64,000 nt of DNA. It comes from Bacteroidia bacterium (GTDB lineage Bacteria > Bacteroidota > Bacteroidia > B-17B0 > Aurantibacillaceae). Position 1 is the first letter of the stretch, and every line of letters begins with the position of its first letter. The stretch is from positions 124,001 through 188,000 of the forward strand of contig JAEUTO010000003.1 in NCBI GenBank assembly GCA_016787785.1, given 5' to 3'. Under the pieces are notes generated by a model. The model was not told the origin of the DNA, searched no databases, and saw only the letters and a program-made list of their open reading frames with translations. Below are positions 19,573 through 26,912 of this stretch, piece after piece. Both the position numbers and the translations under genes were made by a program.

Positions 19573-20103
19573 ATGAAAAAGGAGAATATTAATAAGGACA
19601 TCGCCGACGCCGTCAAAAGTCTTTTGAAAATGGCTCGTGACTCTTCTTTCAATCACATTTCGGACAATTGCTCTTATATCATTTCAGAAATTAAACACAG
19701 CGACAAAAACTTCTTTGAGCAAACTAAAATTCGCAAGGCAGACAACGACAAAAAGACACCAAAGTCATTCGCGGACATCATTGCAGACCTAGAAAAATTA
19801 TATCCGGACCTTTATGACGTCAATTTGTATGTTTACAAAGCCGACAAAGACTCTACAATAGTTGAAATACAATATTTTCCTCGTTCATCTCACGACACTG
19901 AATATCAAAAAATATCTGCGGGACAGGAGACAATGCTTCATTGCAAAGTAGCTCTTCCATCATACGCTAGTGAAACAAAAGAGAAATTTGACATCAACTG
20001 GGAACATGGGACATTAAATCATAAGTGGAAAATGTTTTGGTGGCGACGAAAAACAAAAAAATATCTTCAAAGTAAAGGCATTAAAATACAGGCGGACACG
20101 TAA
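19573..20103 (+). CDS. Hypothetical protein, cassette ORF 1
   Basis: The protein has 176 residues, soluble, without signal peptide or recognised motif. Its N-terminal half is helical and charged (KDIADAVKSLLKMARDSS); a beta-rich middle (NLYVYKADKDSTIVEIQYFP) and a Trp/basic tail (WKMFWWRRKTKKYL) follow. Asp is encoded almost only by GAC, unlike the neighbouring thiL and receptor genes, where GAT dominates. The ORF sits between two attC-like hairpins with its start about 50 bases after the GTTATAGC core, a normal gene-cassette arrangement. I do not recognise a family. Confidence 0.75.
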   Translation: MKKENINKDIADAVKSLLKMARDSSFNHISDNCSYIISEIKHSDKNFFEQTKIRKADNDKKTPKSFADIIADLEKLYPDLYDVNLYVYKADKDSTIVEIQYFPRSSHDTEYQKISAGQETMLHCKVALPSYASETKEKFDINWEHGTLNHKWKMFWWRRKTKKYLQSKGIKIQADT

Positions 20104-20132
20104 GCGTGTCGCACCTGTGTGGCGGCAACGAC

Positions 20133-20228
20133 GCTATAACAGCACCTACTTGCAATTTTTTGCGGGTTAACGCTCAAATATGTAACTTGACCAGCAAAAA
20201 ACTGCAAGTAGCTGCCAAACGTTAGCCC
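20133..20228 (+). other. attC-like recombination site 1
   Basis: The 96-bp element begins with GCTATAAC (20133-20140) and ends with GTTAGCCC (20221-20228). Inside, CTACTTGCAATTTTTTGC (20146-20163) pairs with its complement at 20194-20211 with one mismatch in 18, around a 30-base loop that contains GTTAAC. Outer AGCA/TGCC bases add partial pairing. Size, imperfect stem, large loop and the AAC ... GTT ends fit an integron attC site. A covariance search was not possible, so this remains a pattern-based call. Confidence 0.6.
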
Positions 20229-20262
20229 CAATGTTGCGGACAGACTGACAATCACAGAAAAA

Positions 20263-20754
20263 ATGAAAGACATTTACTTAACGACAACTCTTAAGGACAA
20301 ATACATGAAGGACTTTACTGAAAATGTTTTGCACGGACAGTTTTGGCCTTTAGACGAAGGGCTTCCTGAAATTCTCACAGACATCAATAAAAATCCAAAG
20401 GTTCAGACACTTTACTCCAAAAAATGTCAATGTGTTAACTGGGGCGACGAAGACAGTTACTTTGAATTTTGTTATTCTCAAGATCTTGAATTAAATATAT
20501 TTCAATCAATTATTCCAAATTTAATTTACGAGTTCAATGCAGACACAAAATCAAGACTTGGTTACTTGTTTCAACACCCAAAACTAAATCCTAACTTTCA
20601 TGCAGACAAACCAAAAAAAGGCATTGGCTGTATTGACGATGTCAATTATTTTAATGTGAATAATATAAAAATTATATTGCACTCGACAGACAAACAAACA
20701 CATGACGACTTTTGGACCAAAATACAAAAGACATTCGGACAATTGGGTTTATAA
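20263..20754 (+). CDS. Hypothetical protein, cassette ORF 2
   Basis: The protein has 163 residues, without signal peptide or membrane helix and with no recognised family. It has an aromatic, acidic middle (CVNWGDEDSYFEFCYSQDLEL) and a C-terminal part (IKIILHSTDKQTHDDFWTKIQKTFGQLGL). The codon bias towards GAC is the same as in cassette ORF 1. It lies between attC-like sites 1 and 2, and its leader shares the decamer GCGGACAGAC at almost the same distance from the core as in cassette 1. Confidence 0.75.
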   Translation: MKDIYLTTTLKDKYMKDFTENVLHGQFWPLDEGLPEILTDINKNPKVQTLYSKKCQCVNWGDEDSYFEFCYSQDLELNIFQSIIPNLIYEFNADTKSRLGYLFQHPKLNPNFHADKPKKGIGCIDDVNYFNVNNIKIILHSTDKQTHDDFWTKIQKTFGQLGL

Positions 20755-20773
20755 AGCTGCGTGCGCAACACTA

Positions 20774-20809
20774 GGACTAACAGCAAGCCATGGCGCAAAA
20801 CGTTATGAT
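20774..20809 (+). other. Short attC-like site 2
   Basis: GGACTAAC (20774-20781) is the complement of the cassette-2 start GTTAGCCC with one mismatch. A small hairpin on GCCATGGC follows, and then GTTATGAT (20802-20809) after AAAAC. At 36 bp it is shorter than most attC sites, so it may be truncated. Support rests mainly on the end complementarity and position between two short ORFs. Confidence 0.35.
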
Positions 20810-20824
20810 CGACGGTGACAAAAA

Positions 20825-21172
20825 ATGACTCATAAACAAAAACTCATACTCTTTTTAATTTTTTGTGACCCCGGTGTAAGGGACATCTATAGACTTATTA
20901 AATTCTTTGACCGAGCAGACCATGTAAACTTTCCATCAAACATGACGGCTAATTTAAAATTTTTGCTTGACGATAACTTAATACAAGTTGCTAAGTGGTT
21001 CGACAACAAAATGGAACCCTTTGAGTATTCAATAACAGAAAAGGGTAAAGCCTATCTTGACGAAAATTTTAATGACGAAGAAATTATAGCTTATATAAAA
21101 GGGATGATTGAGCCGGGTATTTTATTAGAAGTGACTCAAGCTTACATCGACAAAAAAAATAAAAACCAATGA
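20825..21172 (+). CDS. Small winged-helix-like protein, cassette ORF 3
   Basis: The protein has 115 residues. The segment FLLDDNLIQVAKWFDNKMEPFEYSITEKGKAYLDENF looks like the recognition helix and wing of a PadR/MarR-type winged helix; the N-terminal helix is hydrophobic (LILFLIFCDPGVRDIYRL). This assignment is tentative. Its last four bases overlap the start of the GNAT gene (ATGA), so the two are translationally coupled. It is preceded by attC-like site 2, but no matching attC (expected ATCATAAC) was found downstream, so the cassette seems to have lost its 3' end. Confidence 0.65.
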   Translation: MTHKQKLILFLIFCDPGVRDIYRLIKFFDRADHVNFPSNMTANLKFLLDDNLIQVAKWFDNKMEPFEYSITEKGKAYLDENFNDEEIIAYIKGMIEPGILLEVTQAYIDKKNKNQ

Positions 21173-21681
21173 TCTTACGAAAAGCAACTTTTTTAGAATT
21201 ACCTATTATCTGGCAGATCTTACAACAAGCTATTGAACAGAGAAGACAAGATGGAAGTACGCAATGGCAAAATGGTTATCCAAATGAACAAAGCATTCAT
21301 GATGATATAACCAAAGGTTACGGTTATGTACTTGTTGATAACGAAGAGATAGTGGCTTACGCTGCAATTATTTTTGATATTGAACCTGCCTATACCGATA
21401 TTATAGGAAAATGGCTAAGCGCCGGTGATTATGTTGTGGTGCATCGTGTAGCAACAGCCAACGCCGTTAAAGGCAAAGGTGTGGCCACCTATCTCTTTAA
21501 ACAAATAGAAGAATTAAGTATTGAGAAAAAAGTGTACAGCATTAAGGTAGACACTAACTTTGATAACATTCCCATGCTAAAAATTGTAGACCGGTTGGGC
21601 TATACTTATTGTGGTGAAGTGTTCTTTAATGGTTCGCCCCGACGAGCCTATGAAAAAGTATTGCAAAAGCCCCATCACTAA
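21169..21681 (+). CDS. GNAT-family N-acetyltransferase
   Basis: The protein has 170 residues. The acetyl-CoA binding signature is visible in VVVHRVATANAVKGKGVATYLFKQIEE (motif A, Q/RxxGxG/A variant), followed by VYSIKVDTNFDNIPMLKIVDRLGYTYCGEVFF (motif B). The acceptor substrate is unknown. Codon use resembles the chromosomal background rather than the cassette ORFs. ATGA overlap with ORF 3 suggests co-expression, perhaps created by the island's insertion. Confidence 0.88.
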   Translation: MILRKATFLELPIIWQILQQAIEQRRQDGSTQWQNGYPNEQSIHDDITKGYGYVLVDNEEIVAYAAIIFDIEPAYTDIIGKWLSAGDYVVVHRVATANAVKGKGVATYLFKQIEELSIEKKVYSIKVDTNFDNIPMLKIVDRLGYTYCGEVFFNGSPRRAYEKVLQKPHH

Positions 21682-21693
21682 GTAAAACATTAA

Positions 21694-21713
21694 TAATTTG
21701 TTGCAACAAATTA
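21694..21713. promoter_or_regulatory. 20-bp perfect palindrome overlapping a -7 box
   Basis: TAATTTGTTGCAACAAATTA is a perfect inverted repeat with no loop. Its last two bases are the first two of the -7 box TACTTTTG (21712-21719). A dimeric repressor bound here would block the third SpoIIE phosphatase gene. A terminator is unlikely because there is no loop or T-tract. The symmetry is seen; the regulator is unknown. Confidence 0.55.
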
Positions 21714-21719
21714 CTTTTG
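21712..21719 (+). promoter_or_regulatory. -7 promoter box of the third SpoIIE phosphatase gene
   Basis: TACTTTTG matches TAnnTTTG exactly. The TTG of the box is also the first possible start codon of the long frame (21717), so that start would lie upstream of the transcript's first base. No -33 TTTG was found at 17-23 bp. Confidence 0.5.
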
Positions 21720-23987
21720 TATATTCATAATTCCAAATCTATCTTCCTGGAGCAAATAAAAAAAATAGTTATACTTTTTTTGCTGTTATTTTACATAACA
21801 GGCTTTTCGCAATCGCCCAATGTTTTCGATAAAAAAGAAAAAGAGCTGATAAATAAATACAGCAACATTATAAAAGACAGCAACAGCAACGATACGTTAC
21901 TTGCCAACGCTTATGTAGAGCTAAGTAATTTCCTATACCGCATTAATCCCGATACGCTGGTATATCTTTGCGAAAAAGGCAGGCTTATTGCCGAAAAAAA
22001 TATTTCTAAATATCCTGTCAAACATCCATCTGTCCGTTCGCTAAAAAAATCATTATCAACGGCTCTTAATAATATGGGTTTTTATCGCGAAGAAAAAGGC
22101 GATATTCTCTCTGCACTTGAATTCTATCTTAAATGTGTAAAAATTGATGAAGAACTGGACAACAAAGAGGCATTGGGTTACTCTTATTGTAATCTTGGTG
22201 TTGTTTACAAACACTTAGGTGACGTTGAGGCGGCATTAGAATTTTACGAAAAAAGTTTAAAGATCCGCGAAGAGATCGGAGATAAAAATGGTATGGCTGA
22301 TTCGTACTCCAACATTGGCGTTGTGCATCAAAATCATGGTGATCTTGAAACTGCTTTAAAGTATTTTCATAAAAGTTTAGCCATTGATGAAGAAATAAAG
22401 AACAATAAAGGAATGGGATCTTCTAATGCCAATATTGGTTTCGTTCATTCATTGTCGGGAGATCTTAAAAAAGCACTGGAATATTATAACAAAAGTCTTG
22501 TGGCCTATAAAGCCGCTTCTGATAAGGCCGGCATGGCCGAAGTTTATAATTACATGGGCACAAGCTATAAAAGACTGGTAAAAACAGATAATACGGATGC
22601 TGTTTCTGATTCTATGGCACGGCTTTCATTAATGTATTTTCAAAAAAGTTATGCACTCGATAAAGAGTTTGGTGATAGTGAAGGCATGTCAAAATCCATG
22701 GCAAGTATGGGCCTTTTATTTTTGGAGGCCGGTAATGCTTTAGGTTTAAGTGAAAAAGAAGCTTTAGCAAAAGCAAAAGAGATGGGAGAAGCAGGTTTAA
22801 AGTTAGCTAAAGAAGTTGGAGGCCTATACTACATTATGGCTAACGCGGCCGTAATGAATCAGGTATATAAAAAAGAAGGCAAATGGAAAGAAGCCTACGA
22901 AATGTATACACTACAAGTGAGTATGAACGATAGTGTTAACTCAGAAAATAATTTGAAGGCCAGCGCAAAACAAAATATTAAATACGAATATGATAAACGC
23001 GAGGCCATAAAGGATAAAGAACATGAGAATGAGATATTACTTTCAACAACACGCGAAGAAAAACAACGCACTTATACGTTAATTGGTTTAGCCGCTTCGG
23101 TATTGCTTGTTGCATTCCTCATCTTTGTTTTTAATCGTTTAAAAATAACGCGCAAACAAAAAAATAAAATTGAACTGCAGCGTAAAGAAATAGAACAAAC
23201 ACATCAACTGCTGAGCGAACATCATAAAGAGATACAAGACTCCATTGCGTACGCTAAACGCATACAGGACGCCATACTTCCTTCGATGGCATCTATGAAC
23301 AAAGCACTAAAGAACGGATTTGTGCTTTACAGACCAAAGGATGTTGTAGCAGGCGATTTTTTTTGGATGGAAAACTACGCGGATAAAATATTTTTTGCAG
23401 CAGCCGATTGCACCGGTCATGGTGTGCCTGGCGCTATGGTTAGCATGATCTGCAGTAATGCATTGTCAAAAGCCTTGCTGGAAGAAAAACCAAATTCTAC
23501 CGGCGATCTGCTTGATAAAACCAGAGACATTGTTATTAAACAAATGGCCAAAAGCGGCGACATGGTGAAAGACGGCATGGATATTTCTCTCTGCGCAATA
23601 GATTTTAGATCAATGCGCTTACAATGGAGCGGCGCAAATAATCCTTTATGGATCCTAAGAAAAAATGAAAGCGCGGTTATTGAGCTTTTAGAATTTAAAC
23701 CCGATAAACAACCGATCGGTTTGCATGATCATAGTACTATATTTACTTCGCATGATATTACTTTGCAAAAGGGTGATATTGTTTATGTATTCACCGATGG
23801 TTTCCAGGACCAGTTTGGCGGCGAGAGGGGAAAAAAATTCAAGGCGTCGCAAATGAAAGAAAAGCTAAAAGCTTTTTACGAAAAAGAAATGGATGAGCAA
23901 AAAATTCTTCTTGAAAAAGAATTTGAAAAATGGAAAGGCGCTCTTGACCAGGTTGACGACGTTTGTATTATTGGATTAAAAGTATAA
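21717..23987 (+). CDS. TPR-membrane-SpoIIE (PP2C) serine phosphatase, third copy
   Basis: The protein has up to 756 residues. A signal peptide (IVILFLLLFYITGFSQ) precedes five or more TPRs, a membrane helix (YTLIGLAASVLLVAFLIFVF, about 456-475), a coiled coil (KQKNKIELQRKEIEQTHQLL) and a SpoIIE domain with VVAGDFFWME, AADCTGHGVPGAMVS, KDGMDISLC and VFTDGFQDQFGG. It is more distant from the pair at 7855-12407 than those are from each other. The real start is uncertain: TTG at 21717 overlaps the promoter box, and the next usable in-frame codon before the hydrophobic core is a CTG at 21747. The output substrate is not in the window. Confidence 0.87.
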   Translation: MYIHNSKSIFLEQIKKIVILFLLLFYITGFSQSPNVFDKKEKELINKYSNIIKDSNSNDTLLANAYVELSNFLYRINPDTLVYLCEKGRLIAEKNISKYPVKHPSVRSLKKSLSTALNNMGFYREEKGDILSALEFYLKCVKIDEELDNKEALGYSYCNLGVVYKHLGDVEAALEFYEKSLKIREEIGDKNGMADSYSNIGVVHQNHGDLETALKYFHKSLAIDEEIKNNKGMGSSNANIGFVHSLSGDLKKALEYYNKSLVAYKAASDKAGMAEVYNYMGTSYKRLVKTDNTDAVSDSMARLSLMYFQKSYALDKEFGDSEGMSKSMASMGLLFLEAGNALGLSEKEALAKAKEMGEAGLKLAKEVGGLYYIMANAAVMNQVYKKEGKWKEAYEMYTLQVSMNDSVNSENNLKASAKQNIKYEYDKREAIKDKEHENEILLSTTREEKQRTYTLIGLAASVLLVAFLIFVFNRLKITRKQKNKIELQRKEIEQTHQLLSEHHKEIQDSIAYAKRIQDAILPSMASMNKALKNGFVLYRPKDVVAGDFFWMENYADKIFFAAADCTGHGVPGAMVSMICSNALSKALLEEKPNSTGDLLDKTRDIVIKQMAKSGDMVKDGMDISLCAIDFRSMRLQWSGANNPLWILRKNESAVIELLEFKPDKQPIGLHDHSTIFTSHDITLQKGDIVYVFTDGFQDQFGGERGKKFKASQMKEKLKAFYEKEMDEQKILLEKEFEKWKGALDQVDDVCIIGLKV

Positions 23988-23997
23988 TTTAAAAAAA

Positions 23998-24507
23998 TCA
24001 CTTCTTACTTTTCTCAATTTCAAATCCAAAATCCATAATTAAGGGTAATGGATCTACACGCATACCTTGCTCAAACGAGAATTGATATTTTCCTGCTAAG
24101 GGAAAACGTACATTTTTTTTGATAGGAACTTTAAAGTCAAAAATATCACCGGCACCACTCCCCTGCCATTTTCCTTTATCATCGGATAAAATAACCTCCA
24201 TGGTATCTGTCAATACTTTTCCGTCGGGATATTTTGTAGTTACAAATACAAATAAATTCCTGTAAGGATAAGCATCGGCATGGCGCACCATTAACGAAAT
24301 ATTATTTAAAGTAAGGGTATCGGTAATCTCAAGATCAAACACAGCCTTGTCTTTGGCATACCATTCGTTCTCATTAAACTTTTGATATTTAGAATAAACT
24401 ACATTATTGTTGCAGGATGACAATAAAAAAATTGCCAAATAAAATAATGCAGCTTTTTTAAGTATCGGTCTTTGGAGGATCGTTCTTAGGCGTATTCTTG
24501 TTGTCAT
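23998..24507 (-). CDS. gldH: Gliding motility lipoprotein GldH
   Basis: The protein has about 169 residues from the ATG at 24507. The lipobox FLLSSC gives an outer-membrane lipoprotein. The body (VVYSKYQKFNENEWYAKDKAVFDLEI ... HADAYPYRNLFVFVTTKYP ... GKWQGSGAGDIFDF ... FPLAGKYQFSFEQGMRVDPL) matches GldH of the Flavobacterium gliding apparatus. GldH is needed for gliding and is linked to the T9SS machinery. The start overlaps the ricT 3' end by 50 bases in another frame. No ATG lies closer to the hydrophobic core, so the N-terminal 15 residues may be an artefact if a rarer start is used. Confidence 0.88.
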   Translation of the reverse strand: MTTRIRLRTILQRPILKKAALFYLAIFLLSSCNNNVVYSKYQKFNENEWYAKDKAVFDLEITDTLTLNNISLMVRHADAYPYRNLFVFVTTKYPDGKVLTDTMEVILSDDKGKWQGSGAGDIFDFKVPIKKNVRFPLAGKYQFSFEQGMRVDPLPLIMDFGFEIEKSKK

Positions 24508-25909
24508 TATTTGGCTTGTTAAATTTCTTGTTCGGGTTATTGTTATTCCTGTTTGGGTTATTGTTATTCCTGTTTGGATTATTGTTCTTGTTGTTAGGAT
24601 TATTATTTGGCTTGTTATTAGGGTTATTATTTCCACCACCCTGCATTTTTGGTTTTTGGTTAGGGTTTTGGTTTGTTTTTTGATTAGGATTAGTGGTATT
24701 CTTTTGGTTCGGGTTATTGTTTGGCTTCTGGTTAGGATTGTTATTTGGCTTGTTGTTATTATTCCTGTTTGGTTTATTGTGTTGTTTTGCTTTCGGTTTT
24801 CTATCAAAACGTGTTAAACTATCCTGACCCACTACATTTTCAAAAACAGGTTGATCTACCGCTTTTGCAAGCGCTTCGGTAACAATAGCCGATTTAATAT
24901 CGTCAGGCAGATCGCCTTTTGCATTTGCTTCCAAAACAGAATGAACCGTTTTTACATTTAACGGAATAAAAACACCCGGATCGTGACGGTAACTAAACCA
25001 CATCATACGACGGAAAATATCGGTCTTTTGTAAAAAAGCTTCTCCTTTTTTGGTCAGTAATTTTTTACCATCCATATCCGGAAATTCTTTTAACGCATCA
25101 ATGTAACTATCCAACTCGTAATTTAAACAGCATTTTAATTTACCGCATTGGCCCGCTAATTTTAACGGGTTTAATGATAACTGTTGGTATCTTGCCGCAG
25201 ACGTGCTAACTGTTCTAAAATCGGTTAACCAGGTACTGCAACATAATTCTCTTCCACAAGCGCCAATACCGCCTAAACGCGCAGCTTCCTGTCTCGCTCC
25301 TATCTGGCGCATTTCAACACGCACTTTAAACTCCTCGGCCAATACTTTGATCAGTTCCCTAAAATCCACACGCGCATCGGCGGTATAATAAAAAATAGCT
25401 TTCGATTTATCGCCCTGAAATTCTACATCACTTAACTTCATCTCTAAACCAAGCTTTAAAGCAATGGTTCTTGCGCGAAACATCGTGTTTACTTCTAAAG
25501 ACTGTGCTTCTTTCCATTTATCAATATCGCTTTGTTTTGCTTTACGATAAACTTTGCGGATCTCTTCGCTGTCAAAATTTACATTCCTTTTTTTAAGTTG
25601 AAGTTTAACTAATTCGCCGGTTAAAGAAACAGTTCCGATATCATGCCCCGGAGATGCCTCTACGGCAATTACCTCGCCAACACTTAAGGGTAAATTATTG
25701 AGATTCCTGAAAAATTCTTTCCTGGAATTCTTAAAACGCACTTCTACTATATCAAATTGACTTTGACCTTCGGGTAAATTCATATTCCCCAACCAGTCAA
25801 AAACGGTTAGCTTGTTACAACCATCGGCAGTACCACAAGAACCGTTATTATTACAGCCAGCCGGAACTCCATTTTTTTCAGTTCCGCATCCGCCACTTCC
25901 ACATCCCAT
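24458..25909 (-). CDS. ricT: RicT/PSP1-domain protein with Asn-Pro-Lys-rich tail
   Basis: The protein has 483 residues. The N-terminus is Gly/Cys-rich (MGCGSGGCGTEKNGVPAGC), and the PSP1 (YaaT) domain follows at about 50-330 with RQIGARQEAARLGGIGACGREL, CCSTWLTDF and CGKLKCCLNYELDSY. Cys residues resemble those that bind Fe-S in RicT of Bacillus, where the RicAFT complex aids RNA processing. No RicA or RicF genes are nearby. From about residue 378 the protein turns into a 106-residue low-complexity tail of Asn, Pro, Lys and Gln repeats, beyond the conserved domain. gldH follows with a 50-base overlap. Confidence 0.9.
   Translation of the reverse strand: MGCGSGGCGTEKNGVPAGCNNNGSCGTADGCNKLTVFDWLGNMNLPEGQSQFDIVEVRFKNSRKEFFRNLNNLPLSVGEVIAVEASPGHDIGTVSLTGELVKLQLKKRNVNFDSEEIRKVYRKAKQSDIDKWKEAQSLEVNTMFRARTIALKLGLEMKLSDVEFQGDKSKAIFYYTADARVDFRELIKVLAEEFKVRVEMRQIGARQEAARLGGIGACGRELCCSTWLTDFRTVSTSAARYQQLSLNPLKLAGQCGKLKCCLNYELDSYIDALKEFPDMDGKKLLTKKGEAFLQKTDIFRRMMWFSYRHDPGVFIPLNVKTVHSVLEANAKGDLPDDIKSAIVTEALAKAVDQPVFENVVGQDSLTRFDRKPKAKQHNKPNRNNNNKPNNNPNQKPNNNPNQKNTTNPNQKTNQNPNQKPKMQGGGNNNPNNKPNNNPNNKNNNPNRNNNNPNRNNNNPNKKFNKPNNDNKNTPKNDPPKTDT
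24461..24778 (-). repeat. Low-complexity tandem repeats encoding the RicT tail
   Basis: Short degenerate units coding for NPNQKPNN, NPNKKN and NNPNRN recur here. The opposite strand reads as Leu/Phe-rich frames that are not genes. Such tracts are prone to slippage and can vary in length between strains. Confidence 0.7.
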
Positions 25910-25927
25910 AGTTCAAAAATTTATGTC

Positions 25928-25959
25928 TAAAGATATAGATTTTAGCCCTTAAATCCAAA
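25928..25959 (-). promoter_or_regulatory. Promoter of ricT
   Basis: On the minus strand TTTG (25956-25959), a 20-bp spacer and TATCTTTA (25928-25935) match the phylum consensus except for the last base of the -7 box. The start codon is at 25909. Confidence 0.55.
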
Positions 25960-26017
25960 AGGAAGGAATAGCCTATGTATTAGCCATTTGTAAGCGCTAA
26001 ATCTTTGGCTTTTTTCA

Positions 26018-26025
26018 TATCTTTG
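26018..26025 (+). promoter_or_regulatory. -7 promoter box of the secreted paralogue pair
   Basis: TATCTTTG matches TAnnTTTG. It lies five bases before the TTG start at 26031, so the message would be almost leaderless. The -33 box is not clear. Confidence 0.5.
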
Positions 26026-26030
26026 AAGGG

Positions 26031-26912
26031 TTGAGGCATTTATTCCTATATCTATTTTTCCTGCTAGCATTTGTCTTAAAAAGTCAGGATAAACTGTACT
26101 TTTTAGATGGCACCACCAAAAAAGGGAAAGTTACTGAAATTGGTCCTGAGCAAATTGTACTAAAAATTAATTTTGAGAATAATGAATTTCCAAGATCCTC
26201 GGTATTATTAATAGAATTTGCCGACGGTTCTTTTGAAAAAATAAATGATCCCGAAAAAAATATCATTGCCTCTCCGGATAAAAAAGAGAATTTCCATTTT
26301 AAACAAAAAGAAAAAGAGATCTATAGCTACAATCATGTTTCTGTAAATAGTCTGGCGCTTTGTAATGCAGATATCTCAGCTTTTTACGAACGCATTTTAC
26401 CATCGAAAAAAGTTGGACTGGGCCTAATGGGTGCCTATAATTTTAATTTGTATGCTACATTTCCAAATGCATTTTTTGCTGTTTTAACCAATGCAAAAAA
26501 ACATTACGATCTTGGCGGTTATATTAATTTTTATCCCGGAAATACTGAAAAAAGAACGTACATGCATTTTGGTGTAATGGTAAAGCATACCTCTTTTAGC
26601 TACAGCAGTGTAAAAGAAGACAGTGTAAAAGTTGGTAATTCGGTGGCCGTAACGGTTAATTATACGTACACAAAGGGCAGTCAATTGGCCACCATATTTA
26701 CAATTGGCACACATAGCGATGTAACAAATAATTTTTTCATAAAAACTATTTTTGGTTTGGGTGCTTTTAAACTTCGTGGGGATTACAGAGACCAATATAA
26801 CATGGTTTTAAATCAAAACAACACTTCTAACTCCGGTAAGCCGGCAGACCCATTGAACGTAAAATTTTTACCGAAATTTTATTTTGGGATAAATCTTGGA
26901 TTTAAATTATAA
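26031..26912 (+). CDS. Exported protein with SH3-like N-terminus and probable outer-membrane barrel (paralogue A)
   Basis: The protein has 293 residues with a TTG start. Signal peptide MRHLFLYLFFLLAFVLKSQ is followed by a small beta module (DKLYFLDGTTKKGKVTEIGPEQIVLKI ... RSSVLLIEFADGSFEKI). The remainder is rich in alternating hydrophobic strands and ends LPKFYFGINLGFKL, as outer-membrane barrels do. The next gene has the same layout and overlaps by one base (TAATG), so they are co-translated paralogues. No catalytic motif is seen. Confidence 0.75.
   Translation: MRHLFLYLFFLLAFVLKSQDKLYFLDGTTKKGKVTEIGPEQIVLKINFENNEFPRSSVLLIEFADGSFEKINDPEKNIIASPDKKENFHFKQKEKEIYSYNHVSVNSLALCNADISAFYERILPSKKVGLGLMGAYNFNLYATFPNAFFAVLTNAKKHYDLGGYINFYPGNTEKRTYMHFGVMVKHTSFSYSSVKEDSVKVGNSVAVTVNYTYTKGSQLATIFTIGTHSDVTNNFFIKTIFGLGAFKLRGDYRDQYNMVLNQNNTSNSGKPADPLNVKFLPKFYFGINLGFKL

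Noticed and set aside
21173-21716. attC site closing cassette 3
   Set aside because: The expected complement ATCATAAC is absent; the only similar word (GATATAAC) lies inside the GNAT coding sequence without a hairpin.
24498-24683. Leu/Phe/Gly-rich frame on the + strand
   Set aside because: It is the reverse strand of the Asn/Pro repeat tract of RicT; low complexity only, no signal or start context.
24508-24807. N-terminal extension of the gldH frame
   Set aside because: Ile/Thr-rich low-complexity translation of the ricT repeat tract in another frame; GldH should start near its lipoprotein signal.
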